Assembly: GCA_031258755.1 (NCBI GenBank)
Contig: JAIRMK010000158.1
Span: 1-10,682 of the forward strand
Reading direction: 5' to 3'
Source of the DNA: Prevotellaceae bacterium
GTDB lineage: Bacteria > Bacteroidota > Bacteroidia > Bacteroidales > UBA932
Length of the DNA: 10,682 nucleotides
The position numbers and the translations under genes are program-made. The notes below the pieces were generated by a model. It was not told the origin of the DNA. It worked only from the letters and a program-made list of their open reading frames with translations, and searched no databases. Shown piece by piece: positions 1-7,329 of the stretch (within the stretch, counting starts at the first letter, position 1; the number at the start of each line of letters is the position of its first letter).

Positions 1-507
1 GGACATGGGGCGACTTGTTTATATGCTTATCGCTACGCACTGAATCATGGTGCTGATTATATTTTTCAAACCGATTCGGACGGACAAACATGCCCTGATG
101 AATTTTGGAAATTGTGGGAGCAAAGGGAGCGATATGCATTGTTGATAGGTTCGCGAAATCATCGGAAAGATGGCCTTTCACGCATGATTGTCTCTAAAAT
201 ATTACGAATAATTATCATGATGATTTTTAAGGCATGGATAATAGATGCTAATACGCCTTTTCGATTGATGAGAAAAGATTTTTTACGCTCTGTTCTTCAG
301 GTTATTCCTGATAATTTTTTCCTTTCCAATGTGGTCTTAACTGTTATAGCAGTGAAGCAAAAACATAAAATATTTTGGACGCCAATTACTTTTAACCCAC
401 GACAAAAAGGTGCTAGCTTCGTGAATTGGAAAAATATATTCAAAATAGGAATACGTGCGGTCAATGATTTTAGATTAATCAATAAAAAAATAAGAAAACA
501 GGTGTGA
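1..507 (+). CDS. GT2 family glycosyltransferase, C-terminal part (5' end outside the window)
   Basis: The frame is open from base 1 and gives 168 residues before the TGA at 505-507; the N-terminal nucleotide-binding half lies upstream. Visible residues 25-30 read DSDGQT, the DxD metal/nucleotide-sugar site of GT-A fold GT2 enzymes, preceded by GHGATCLYAYRYAL, the helix that usually comes before it. Residues 84-90 (NTPFRLM) match the 'GFRLxRR'-like segment of the DPM/polyprenyl-phosphate sugar transferase branch. No C-terminal membrane helix pair is visible, so it is probably a peripheral inner-membrane enzyme adding one sugar to a lipid-linked glycan; donor and acceptor cannot be told. The gene is clearly more AT-rich than the operon starting at 745, which suggests a separate origin. 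An internal ATG at 112 is not the start, because the DxD motif lies before it. Confidence 0.85.
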   Translation, partial: GHGATCLYAYRYALNHGADYIFQTDSDGQTCPDEFWKLWEQRERYALLIGSRNHRKDGLSRMIVSKILRIIIMMIFKAWIIDANTPFRLMRKDFLRSVLQVIPDNFFLSNVVLTVIAVKQKHKIFWTPITFNPRQKGASFVNWKNIFKIGIRAVNDFRLINKKIRKQV

Positions 508-554
508 TAAAAGATGATTCTCTCGCACTAACCTGCAATGCCTAATTTTGAGAA

Positions 555-631
555 GTGCGGTTATTTCCCAAAAAATCCTTATACTTGCCCTTTCTCCAAA
601 AGTTAACGATATGAGAGAACGCAGGTTTTAG
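555..631 (+). pseudogene. Decayed promoter and 5' end of a second AAA ATPase/PD-(D/E)XK gene
   Basis: Bases 555-629 align without gaps to 5379-5453, the promoter and first codons of the intact ATPase gene, with about seven or eight differences in 75. The -7 box is TATACTTG here (580-587) against TATATTTG in the intact copy. The start codon at 611 is kept, but the frame reads MRERRF and then stops at 629-631, where the intact gene reads MRARRFFN. A shared TAATCCT at 636-642 (5473-5479 in the intact gene) hints that a few more bases of the old gene survive after a small deletion; that part is uncertain. The remnant lies in the gap after a glycosyltransferase gene, as the intact copy does. Most likely a paralogous gene was here and has been deleted down to its 5' end. 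Confidence 0.75.
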
Positions 632-673
632 ACTCTAATCCTCGTTACATTTCGGGTTATTTTATTTGAAGGG

Positions 674-703
674 TTTGTAATTAGGAAAATATTACTACCT
701 TTG
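674..703 (+). promoter_or_regulatory. Bacteroidetes-type promoter for the 745-5376 operon
   Basis: A TTTG at 674-677 and TACCTTTG at 696-703 are 18 bases apart, matching the Bacteroidetes primary sigma pattern (TTTG, about 17-23 bases, TAnnTTTG). Transcription would start near 710, giving a leader of about 35 bases before the ATG at 745. The sequence from 700 to 712 is identical to 8375-8387 at the other candidate promoter of the glycan genes. Confidence 0.7.
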
Positions 704-744
704 CGATGCGTTTTGCCAAAAGTTTCACATTATAAAGATAAATA

Positions 745-1932
745 ATGAAATACGATGTATGTGTAATTGGTGGCGGCGGGCATGTGGGTTTGCCTTTGGC
801 CATTATGTTGGCCTCAAAGGGCAAGCAAGTGTGCGTGTATGACGTCAACGAAAAAAGTATAGCGCTTATTAAGTCGGGCGTGATGCCGTTTGCGGAAGAA
901 GGCGCCGAGCCGTTATTGCAACAAGTATTGGCTGCCGGCCGACTTCATTTCTCCACACGGCCGGAAGTAGCCTCGGAAAGTGAAACGGCCATACTCATTA
1001 TCGGCACACCCGTCGATAAGCATTTGAACCCGAATTTCAGCGTGCTGAAAGAGGTAATTGACGAACTTATTCCGTATTTCTACGATGGGCAGTTATTGGT
1101 ATTGCGCAGCACCGTATATCCGGGGTTGAGCAAGCGGATTAACGACTGGCTCACGGAAGCGGGGAAAAATATACACGTAGCTTTTTGTCCCGAACGCATT
1201 CTGGAGGGGAAAGCGCTGGAAGAACTGGAAAGCCTTCCGCAAATCATATCGTCGTTTACAGAAGAAGGCGTGCGTCGTGCGTCGGATTTGTTTTCGCTGC
1301 TCACCCGCGATTTGGTAGTGGTGCAACCCATGGAGGCCGAGTTAGCCAAACTCTTTACCAATTCGTGGCGCTACTTGAAGTTTGCGGTAGCCAACCAATT
1401 CTACATGATAGCGAATGATTATAACCTCGACTTTTATAACATTTATTATGCCATGACGCACAACTATGCGCGTACAAAAGATTTCCCGCGCCCCGGCTTT
1501 GCCGCCGGCCCGTGCCTCTTTAAAGACACCATGCAGTTGGCGGCGTTCAACAACAATAATTTTCACTTGGGACATACCGCCATGCTCATCAACGAAGGAC
1601 TGCCCAACTATGTGGTAAGCCGGCTTAAAAAGCAATATGCATTGTCGGAAAAGACCGTAGGCATTTTGGGCATGGCCTTCAAGGCCGAAAGCGACGACGC
1701 CAGGGAATCGCTGTCCTATAAGCTGAAAAAGATACTGGCCATCGAGGCCAAACAAGTGCTGTGCGCCGACCCTTATGTGAACGACCCCACGCTTACCGAC
1801 GAAAAAACCTTAATCCGCGACAGCGACATTGTTATCATTGCCGCACCACATAGGCGCTACAAGGATTTAACCATACAAAACAAAAAAGTAGTGGACATTT
1901 GGAATATTTTGAATAACGGAGGAAGGATATGA
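745..1932 (+). CDS. UDP-sugar (nucleotide-sugar) 6-dehydrogenase, UDPGDH/ManNAc-dehydrogenase superfamily
   Basis: A 395-residue protein, slightly shorter than typical UDP-glucose or UDP-ManNAc dehydrogenases. These enzymes oxidise C6 of a nucleotide sugar twice with NAD+ to give a uronic acid donor in the cytosol. The N-terminal Rossmann fold shows the glycine-rich loop IGGGGHVG (8-15) and D33 at the end of beta 2. GTPV (87-90) and FCPER (147-151) follow the family pattern. The middle helix carries K202 and N206; the catalytic cysteine is C257 in GPCLFKD (255-261), with K260 and D261. The C-terminal domain has GMAFKAESDDARES (309-322), the substrate-binding GxxFK...DDxR segment. The substrate (Glc, ManNAc or GalNAc type) cannot be fixed from sequence alone. 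The ATG at 745 is preceded by an A-rich stretch and a good promoter. The stop overlaps the next start as ATGA, so the two genes are translationally coupled. Confidence 0.88.
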   Translation: MKYDVCVIGGGGHVGLPLAIMLASKGKQVCVYDVNEKSIALIKSGVMPFAEEGAEPLLQQVLAAGRLHFSTRPEVASESETAILIIGTPVDKHLNPNFSVLKEVIDELIPYFYDGQLLVLRSTVYPGLSKRINDWLTEAGKNIHVAFCPERILEGKALEELESLPQIISSFTEEGVRRASDLFSLLTRDLVVVQPMEAELAKLFTNSWRYLKFAVANQFYMIANDYNLDFYNIYYAMTHNYARTKDFPRPGFAAGPCLFKDTMQLAAFNNNNFHLGHTAMLINEGLPNYVVSRLKKQYALSEKTVGILGMAFKAESDDARESLSYKLKKILAIEAKQVLCADPYVNDPTLTDEKTLIRDSDIVIIAAPHRRYKDLTIQNKKVVDIWNILNNGGRI

Positions 1933-2948
1933 AAATATTAGTTACTGGCTCTGCTGGTTTTATTGCCGGTTATTTGGTGGAGGAATTGCTAAACCACGGA
2001 CACGAGGTGGTGGGTATTGACAATTACAGCAAGTATGGCTTTATTGAAAAAAGTTACGATACACACCCCCGGTATAAAATAGTAAAAGGCGATGTAAAAG
2101 ATGTGGCGTTGATGAAAACGCTGATTGCCGACTGCGACCAGGTGGTGGCTATCGCAGCCATGATTGGCGGCATTACCTATTTTCACGAATATGCCTACGA
2201 CCTGCTGGCCGAAAACGAGCGCATCACGGCAGCCACTTTCGATGCGGCAATATGGGCGTTTAAAGAAAAACGGCTGAAGAAAATCAATGTGCTGTCGTCG
2301 TCGATGGTATTTGAGAGCGCCGTTACGTATCCTTCAAGGGAAGGGGCGCAGTTACAATGCCCGCCACCGCTCTCCACCTACGGATTTCAAAAGCTGTCTT
2401 GCGAGTATTTCGCCAAGGGCGCTTTTGAACAATACCGTTTGCCGTACACCATTATTCGTCCTTTCAACTGCGTGGGGGTAGGGGAGCAGCGGGCGAAAAA
2501 CGAAAAGGAAATTCTTTCGGGCAATGTGAAATTGGCCATGAGCCACGTGGTGCCCGATTTGGTGCAGAAAGTTTTGAAGGGACAAGACCCCTTGCACATC
2601 CTCGGTTCCGGCGAACAAATCAGGCACTATACCTACGGCGGTGATTTGGCGCGGGGAATCCGCCTGTGTATCGAAAGCGACAAGGCCATCAATAACGACT
2701 TCAACCTCTCCACGCCGGTTTCGACCACCGTGAAGGAATTGGCGGCATTGATATGGAAGAAAATCAACGGCGACAAACCGCTGTCGTTTATTTCCGACAA
2801 GGCTTACGAGTATGACGTACAAAAGCGGGTGCCTTCGGTAGAAAAGGCAAAGGACGTATTGGGCTTTACGGCCGGCACGGACTTGAGCGCTACGCTTGAC
2901 GAGGTGATCCCTTGGGTGAAACAACAGATATTGTTGGGAAATATATAG
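1929..2948 (+). CDS. NAD-dependent epimerase/dehydratase (extended SDR family), nucleotide-sugar modifying
   Basis: A 339-residue extended short-chain dehydrogenase/reductase. TGSAGFIAG (6-14) is the NAD-binding TGxxGFxG loop with an A for the middle G, D31 at the end of beta 2 favours NAD over NADP, and the catalytic set is S123/S124 with Y151 and K155 (YGFQK). RPFNCVG (177-183) and the later GSGEQIRHYTYGGDLARG (226-243) are the sugar-nucleotide binding region of UDP-glucose 4-epimerase-like enzymes. It probably epimerises or dehydrates the product or precursor of the dehydrogenase gene before it, with which it overlaps by 4 bases; both act in the cytosol. A strong GGAGGAAGG precedes the ATG at 1929, unusual here and consistent with coupling. 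Exact reaction (4-epimerase, C-3/C-5 epimerase or 4,6-dehydratase) is not resolvable. Confidence 0.87.
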   Translation: MKILVTGSAGFIAGYLVEELLNHGHEVVGIDNYSKYGFIEKSYDTHPRYKIVKGDVKDVALMKTLIADCDQVVAIAAMIGGITYFHEYAYDLLAENERITAATFDAAIWAFKEKRLKKINVLSSSMVFESAVTYPSREGAQLQCPPPLSTYGFQKLSCEYFAKGAFEQYRLPYTIIRPFNCVGVGEQRAKNEKEILSGNVKLAMSHVVPDLVQKVLKGQDPLHILGSGEQIRHYTYGGDLARGIRLCIESDKAINNDFNLSTPVSTTVKELAALIWKKINGDKPLSFISDKAYEYDVQKRVPSVEKAKDVLGFTAGTDLSATLDEVIPWVKQQILLGNI

Positions 2949-2954
2949 CAGGCA

Positions 2955-3674
2955 ATGACCGAGTTAACCATCGTAATTCCTGTGTACAACGAGGCTGACA
3001 ATATCAAGACAGCCATTGACCGGATTGAAACCACAGTTTGTTGTCCGCATGAAGTACATATTGTGTATGACATGGATGAAGACACCACGGTTCCGGTGGT
3101 GCAAGCCATAAAAGCTAACTACAGGAATGTGATAAGTCTTGTGAAAAACAAGTACGGACGCGGCGTATTGAATGCCATTAAAACAGGCTTGGAAGAAGCG
3201 AAAACCGAATTTGTGATTGTTACGATGGCCGACTTGTCCGACCCGCCGGAAGTAATCAATGCCATGATGGAAAAGGCCAAACAGGAAGGCGCCGATTTGG
3301 TGTGCGCCTCGCGTTACATGAGAGGCGGAAAACAATATGGCGGCCCTTTTTTGAAAGGTTTGTTTTCGCGCGTGGCGGGCGTTTCCTTGCATTGGCTTGC
3401 CGGTATTCCCACGCACGACATATCCAACAGCTTTAAGCTATACCGCCGCACGATGCTCGGAACCATTACCATTGAAAGCGCCGGAGGCTTTGAAATCGGA
3501 ATGGAAATAACAGTTAAAGCGTTCCTGCAAGGATACAAAATCGCCGAGGTGCCCACTACATGGACCGACCGCGCAGCAGGCGCTTCTAACTTCAAACTGT
3601 GGAAGTGGCTGCCGCACTATTTGCGCTGGTATGGGCTGTGCGTGAAATCGACATGGTTTAAAAATAAAAAGTAA
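2955..3674 (+). CDS. GT2 glycosyltransferase, dolichyl/polyprenyl-phosphate sugar synthase-like (DPM1-like)
   Basis: A 239-residue GT-A fold enzyme close in length to soluble DPM1-type synthases, which move a sugar from a nucleotide donor to a polyprenyl phosphate at the cytosolic face of the membrane. The N-terminus reads TIVIPVYNE (5-13); the usual D-x-D is replaced by MADLSDPP (91-98), the DxSxPP variant seen in DPM-like enzymes. ASRYMRGG (118-125) and the late TDRAAGASNFKLWKW (204-218) match the 'R..G.SKF' acceptor/lipid-phosphate segment. The C-terminus (LPHYLRWYG) has no clear membrane helix, so a partner protein probably anchors it. It starts six bases after the epimerase stop and ends one base before the membrane-protein start, so it is in the same operon. 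The sugar moved is likely the product of the two preceding enzymes, an inference from position only. Confidence 0.87.
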   Translation: MTELTIVIPVYNEADNIKTAIDRIETTVCCPHEVHIVYDMDEDTTVPVVQAIKANYRNVISLVKNKYGRGVLNAIKTGLEEAKTEFVIVTMADLSDPPEVINAMMEKAKQEGADLVCASRYMRGGKQYGGPFLKGLFSRVAGVSLHWLAGIPTHDISNSFKLYRRTMLGTITIESAGGFEIGMEITVKAFLQGYKIAEVPTTWTDRAAGASNFKLWKWLPHYLRWYGLCVKSTWFKNKK

Positions 3675-3675
3675 T

Positions 3676-5376
3676 ATGAACAAAAAAAATATTTTTCGTG
3701 ATTTGCTGTTAGCCTTAACAGCGCTTGTGCCATGCTTGATTTGTTTGTTGTTTGTCAATAGCAGTGCGGTTAGTATTTTATTCCTGGATGAGTGGGAAAT
3801 GGTGTCTTTTTGTGCCAAAATGGATGTACATGATATTACGTTTGCCGATTTATTTGCACAGCACAACGAGCACCGGATCTTCTTTATGTACTTTGCCTAT
3901 TTGGGGCTCATATCTGTTTCAGGTTTCAACGTAATTGTTCCGATGTGGTTTTCCTTTGCCATGATATTGTTGTTGGATTTTATTATATTGCGTTATATTG
4001 CAAGCAGGAGCGGCGTATCCGATAAAAGAAAATATTTTTTTGCGGCGTTAACCTCGTTTCTTCTTTTCAGCCTTACGCAGTACGAAAACCTCTTGTGGGG
4101 TTTCCAGATAGGATTTGTCATGGTTTTATTCTTTTCGGTACTGTCCGGTTATTTCTTGTGTCAAATGTTTCATGCCACCTGTAAGACGCGCCGGAACATT
4201 TATTTTATTGTCGCGCTACTTGCTGCGATAATTGACTCCTTTTCGTCAAGTCAAGGGTTAATCACGTGGGTTACCGGGCTTGTATTGTTCTTTATGATGT
4301 TTCGCAAGAAAACGTTTTCTTCACCTTATTTTATCGTATGGACACTCGTGGCCATCGCCACATGGATAGCCTATTTTCACAATTATGTGAAGCCCGAACA
4401 TCACCCTTCGCTCTTTTATTTATTTGAACATCCGGGTATGTTTCTGCAGTATTTTTTCTCCATCACAGGCAATGCCATTAGCGGCACTTTAAAGGCAGGC
4501 AATGTGGTGATTGGGATATTGCTCCTGTTATTTTTGTTCATTGCCTGTGTCAAAATATGGAAAAACAAACAGGTGCAGCAATTTATTTTTCCTCTTGCCT
4601 TGGCGCTGAATAGCCTGTTCATTTTAGGCAGCATTGCCATAGGCCGGGTGGGGCTTGGCGTGGAACAGGCGTTGGCATCGCGTTATACCACATTTTCCAT
4701 TTGTTTGGTAGTAGGTGTGGCCTTGCTGTGGATGGAATTGAAAGATAAGGCTAAAAATAAGACGATAATTAAAAATATGGCAAAGCTGTTTGTCGTAATA
4801 ATACTTATATCCATACCCCTTACCATGACGGAAGGGCTTCAAAACGGCAAGAAAATAAAAACAGACAGGGTGTACAGTGCGTATATATTAGAGACGGCGA
4901 ATATGCAACCCGATCAGTTCCTTCAACGCTTCTATCCCTGGCCCGATTCGGTGCGCACCCGTGTCACATATCTGGAGCAAAAGAAGTGGAGTGTGTTTCA
5001 CCGGCCGCAATACGCCGTGCCCGAAATATTGTACAACGACAGTTTGGCTGTTGCAAATAACGAAGTGTTGCAATTTGCACAGAACACCTTGAAGTTTGCG
5101 CCCGATTTCATGGTTGTGGTGCGTCCCACGGTGCACCCGAAATATAAAAACGACGTCAAAGCCCTGTATGCCGACATTGATGGGCAAGTGTTCCCGCTGT
5201 ACTACAAACCCGAATTTAACAACCGGCCGCCCAATCCTGCGTCGATTTACGACATATCCGCCATCTCAAACCGTGTGTTGTCGAAAGGTGTTCATAGCAT
5301 AAAATTTAAGGCCTTGCGGAACGACCGTACCGGATATTATCTCATAAATCCGGGCTGGGCGTTTGAAGTCAAGTAG
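3676..5376 (+). CDS. Large multi-spanning membrane protein, possible GT-C-type glycosyltransferase
   Basis: 566 residues. Residues 10-28 are a first membrane helix; around ten more hydrophobic segments lie between about 70 and 386, followed by a soluble tail (about 390-566) with no recognised domain. The first extracytoplasmic loop holds the acidic DEW (38-40) and the striking HNEHR (63-67). GT-C glycosyltransferases place catalytic acidic residues in this loop, so a transferase using a polyprenyl-phosphate sugar is plausible, but I do not recognise a named family. Other conserved-looking stretches are QYENLLWGFQIGF (135-147), SFSSSQGLITW (188-198) and QALASRYTTFS (331-341). It lies one base after the DPM-like gene, the expected position for the enzyme that spends its product. 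A flippase or polymerase role is less likely but not excluded. This gene is more AT-rich than the two sugar-nucleotide genes. It is the last gene of the operon; no terminator hairpin is evident after the TAG. Confidence 0.72.
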   Translation: MNKKNIFRDLLLALTALVPCLICLLFVNSSAVSILFLDEWEMVSFCAKMDVHDITFADLFAQHNEHRIFFMYFAYLGLISVSGFNVIVPMWFSFAMILLLDFIILRYIASRSGVSDKRKYFFAALTSFLLFSLTQYENLLWGFQIGFVMVLFFSVLSGYFLCQMFHATCKTRRNIYFIVALLAAIIDSFSSSQGLITWVTGLVLFFMMFRKKTFSSPYFIVWTLVAIATWIAYFHNYVKPEHHPSLFYLFEHPGMFLQYFFSITGNAISGTLKAGNVVIGILLLLFLFIACVKIWKNKQVQQFIFPLALALNSLFILGSIAIGRVGLGVEQALASRYTTFSICLVVGVALLWMELKDKAKNKTIIKNMAKLFVVIILISIPLTMTEGLQNGKKIKTDRVYSAYILETANMQPDQFLQRFYPWPDSVRTRVTYLEQKKWSVFHRPQYAVPEILYNDSLAVANNEVLQFAQNTLKFAPDFMVVVRPTVHPKYKNDVKALYADIDGQVFPLYYKPEFNNRPPNPASIYDISAISNRVLSKGVHSIKFKALRNDRTGYYLINPGWAFEVK

Positions 5377-5378
5377 CG

Positions 5379-5453
5379 GTGCGGTTATCTCCCAAAAAAT
5401 CCTTATATTTGTCCTTTCTCCAAAAATTAACGATATGAGAGCGCGCAGATTTT
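5379..5453 (+). repeat. Intact copy of the duplicated ATPase promoter/5' segment
   Basis: This 75-base segment is the partner of 555-629, with about seven or eight differences. It begins two bases after the stop codon of the preceding membrane-protein gene and runs through the promoter into codon 6-7 of the ATPase. The sharp start of similarity just after the stop suggests that the ATPase gene arrived together with its own promoter as a unit. Confidence 0.75.
5404..5411 (+). promoter_or_regulatory. TATATTTG -7 element for the ATPase/nuclease gene
   Basis: TATATTTG fits TAnnTTTG exactly and stands 23 bases before the ATG at 5435. The upstream -33 region (TTAT around 5384-5387) is weak. The remnant at 555 keeps the same spacing to its start codon, which supports both the promoter and the ATG at 5435 as the true start. 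Confidence 0.6.
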
Positions 5454-7033
5454 TCAATACCACCGGGCCATGTAATCCTGACGACCACTACATGTTGCCG
5501 CCCGCCGACCGTTTGGTAGGCGCGCAGTTGCACCGTTATATTAAGGACAAGCTCTTCTGGGTGCTTCATGCGCCGCGGCAGACGGGCAAAACCACCTTTC
5601 TGCTAAGCTGGATGCGCGAAATCAACGCGGGCGACGAGGCTATTTCCTGCTACGTAAGCGTAGAGCGTTGCCAGGGGGTTTCTGAGCCGGAACGTGCAAT
5701 GCCGGCCATTTGCAATGCCATCAAGGAATATACCGAGATGTTGAAATTGGATATACCGGAAACTACGGACACCAACGCCAACAGCATGTTGAGTAACATA
5801 CTTATCCAGTGGTCGAAGCTGGTGGCGCCCAAGCCGCTGATTGTGCTGTTCGACGAGGTGGATACGTTGGAAGGCGAAACCCTGATTAGCTTTCTGCGGC
5901 AGTTGCGCGGGGGCTTTGCCTCGCGCGGCGTGGGGATGTTCCCCATATCCATTGCGCTGGTGGGCATGCGCGACCTGAAAGATTATATCACGGCGGCCAA
6001 AGGCGGAAAAGCGCCCAATCCGGGGTCGCCATTCAACATCAAAGAAGATTCCGTATCGCTGACTAATTTCACCAAAGAAGACGTCATTAATCTTTTTGCA
6101 CAGCACACGCAGGAAACCGGGCAGCAAATCACGCCGGAGGCGTTGGACTATGTGTATGAACAGTCCAAAGGTCAGCCTTGGATAGTGAACTCGCTATTCA
6201 AGCGGGCAACCCTGCGGATATTAGACGAGGCGAGCACGGAAACCGTGACGTTAGCCCACATGCTGGAAGCCCGGCTGCAAATGATAGAGGCGCGCGAAAC
6301 GCACCTCGACGCGCTGGGTGAGCGACTCCACGACCCACGCATAAGGCAGGTGATACAAACCATCATCACCGGCGACCTTAATCCTTCGATGGGACGCACA
6401 AACCGGGACGTGGAACTGGCTATGGACTTGGGACTGATTGGCTGGAATACCGAAACAGGCTTTACCATTGCCAACCCCATTTACGAAGAAATCCTGACGC
6501 GTTACCTTAATTCGGGCTACCACGATAACTTACCGCCACCCTCTTCGTGGCAATGGCAAAGGCCCGACGGCACGCTGGACATGGAACGTTTGTTACGCGA
6601 ATTTCAGTCGTTTTGGCAAACCAACTCCGAGCTATGGGAACAATCATCCGACTACACCGAAGCGTTCCCGCATCTCTTGCTGATGGCCTTCTTGCAACGT
6701 ATCACTAACGGCGCCGGGCGCATAGAGCGGGAATATGCCGCCGGACGCGGACGCATGGATTTGGCTATAGAATACAAGAAAGAGTGGAACATTATTGAGG
6801 TCAAGTTGCTCCGAAAGGGACAGTCTTTCGACACCTTAAAAGCGACGGGCATACAACAAATTTTGAGCTATCGCAATAGTTTTTCGCCGGCAGGATGGTC
6901 AAAAGACCATGCACCGGCCGGCTGCTACCTGCTGATATTCGACCGCCGGCCGCAGGCGAAAGAGCTGTCGTGGGATGAGCGCATCACTTGGGAAGTAGAC
7001 GCCGCCACCAACGTCGTTGTGCTGGGCTGTTAG
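5435..7033 (+). CDS. AAA-like ATPase with C-terminal PD-(D/E)XK nuclease-like domain
   Basis: 532 residues. The N-terminal ATPase resembles the AAA_35-type (AAA-like) proteins common as multicopy genes in Bacteroidota: FNTTGPCNPDDHYMLPP (7-23), Walker A APRQTGKTT (46-54), Walker B LIVLFDEVD (135-143). After a helical/winged-helix-like middle (about 230-360) comes a restriction-endonuclease-like fold: E432 in EREYAAGRGR, D442, and E455-V-K457 in IIEVK, with QQILSYR (474-480) after it. Both sites look intact, so ATP hydrolysis and perhaps DNA cleavage are expected; the biological role of this family is not established. An in-frame ATG at 5363 would overlap the previous gene and place the promoter inside the coding region, so I chose 5435, where the remnant at 611 also keeps an ATG. 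It is a cytosolic protein unrelated to sugar transfer and looks like an accessory insertion in the glycan locus. Confidence 0.85.
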   Translation: MRARRFFNTTGPCNPDDHYMLPPADRLVGAQLHRYIKDKLFWVLHAPRQTGKTTFLLSWMREINAGDEAISCYVSVERCQGVSEPERAMPAICNAIKEYTEMLKLDIPETTDTNANSMLSNILIQWSKLVAPKPLIVLFDEVDTLEGETLISFLRQLRGGFASRGVGMFPISIALVGMRDLKDYITAAKGGKAPNPGSPFNIKEDSVSLTNFTKEDVINLFAQHTQETGQQITPEALDYVYEQSKGQPWIVNSLFKRATLRILDEASTETVTLAHMLEARLQMIEARETHLDALGERLHDPRIRQVIQTIITGDLNPSMGRTNRDVELAMDLGLIGWNTETGFTIANPIYEEILTRYLNSGYHDNLPPPSSWQWQRPDGTLDMERLLREFQSFWQTNSELWEQSSDYTEAFPHLLLMAFLQRITNGAGRIEREYAAGRGRMDLAIEYKKEWNIIEVKLLRKGQSFDTLKATGIQQILSYRNSFSPAGWSKDHAPAGCYLLIFDRRPQAKELSWDERITWEVDAATNVVVLGC

Positions 7034-7070
7034 CAAATTAATACAACATTTTTACATTTTTACTTTAACG

Positions 7071-7280
7071 ATTTCCACATAGAAAATATAAATTTCTGCG
7101 TAGAAAACATGAGTTTCTGCGTAGAAAATATAAATTTCTATATGGAAAATATAGATTTCTGCGCAGAAAATAAGAATTTCTACGTAGAAAATAAAAATTT
7201 CTATGTAGAGAATATGAAATTCCACATAGAAAGAATAAATTTTTATGTAGAAAATATGGATTTCTACGTAGAAATTAGAA
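7071..7280 (+). repeat. Ten 21-bp tandem units, each built on a 14-bp palindrome
   Basis: The whole span divides into exactly ten 21-base units with no spacer. The core is TTTCTACGTAGAAA, a perfect palindrome in units 6 and 10, with a second perfect version (TTTCTGCGCAGAAA) in unit 5; the remaining cores are palindromes with one to a few mismatches, several of them G-T type. Units are joined by AT-rich ATATAA- or ATAGA-like linkers. Centre-to-centre distance is 21 bases, two helical turns, so all the dyads would face the same side of the DNA. The last unit ends 9 bases before the TATCTTTG promoter of the next gene and covers the place of its -33 element. It could be a multi-site operator, a set of hairpins in RNA, or a spreading microsatellite. 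No spacers vary between units, so it is not CRISPR. Confidence 0.85.
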
Positions 7281-7289
7281 AAAAACACC

Positions 7290-7297
7290 TATCTTTG
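7290..7297 (+). promoter_or_regulatory. TATCTTTG -7 element for the 7330 gene
   Basis: TATCTTTG matches TAnnTTTG, 32 bases before the ATG at 7330. No TTTG is seen 17-23 bases upstream; that position is occupied by the last palindromic unit (core 7261-7274), which suggests that either a protein bound there helps or blocks polymerase, or the promoter is weak. Confidence 0.6.
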
Positions 7298-7329
7298 CAG
7301 GCAAGAATCAAATATGGAGGAAAAAGATT

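Noticed and set aside
508..744. Small RNA or riboswitch in the gap before the dehydrogenase gene
   Set aside because: The region is explained by the ATPase remnant and the promoter; no stable stem-loop with a conserved-looking core was seen.
1080..1755. Several open frames on the - strand and in other + frames within the dehydrogenase gene (and similar ones inside 1929-7000)
   Set aside because: They overlap genes with clear catalytic motifs, have no recognisable domains of their own, and are normal shadows of GC-richer coding sequence.
5363..5434. Upstream in-frame ATG extending the ATPase by 24 residues
   Set aside because: It overlaps the end of the preceding gene and would place the TATATTTG promoter box inside the coding sequence; the ghost copy at 611 supports the ATG at 5435.
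7071..7280. CRISPR array
   Set aside because: The units follow directly without variable spacers, the period is only 21 bases, and no cas genes are present.
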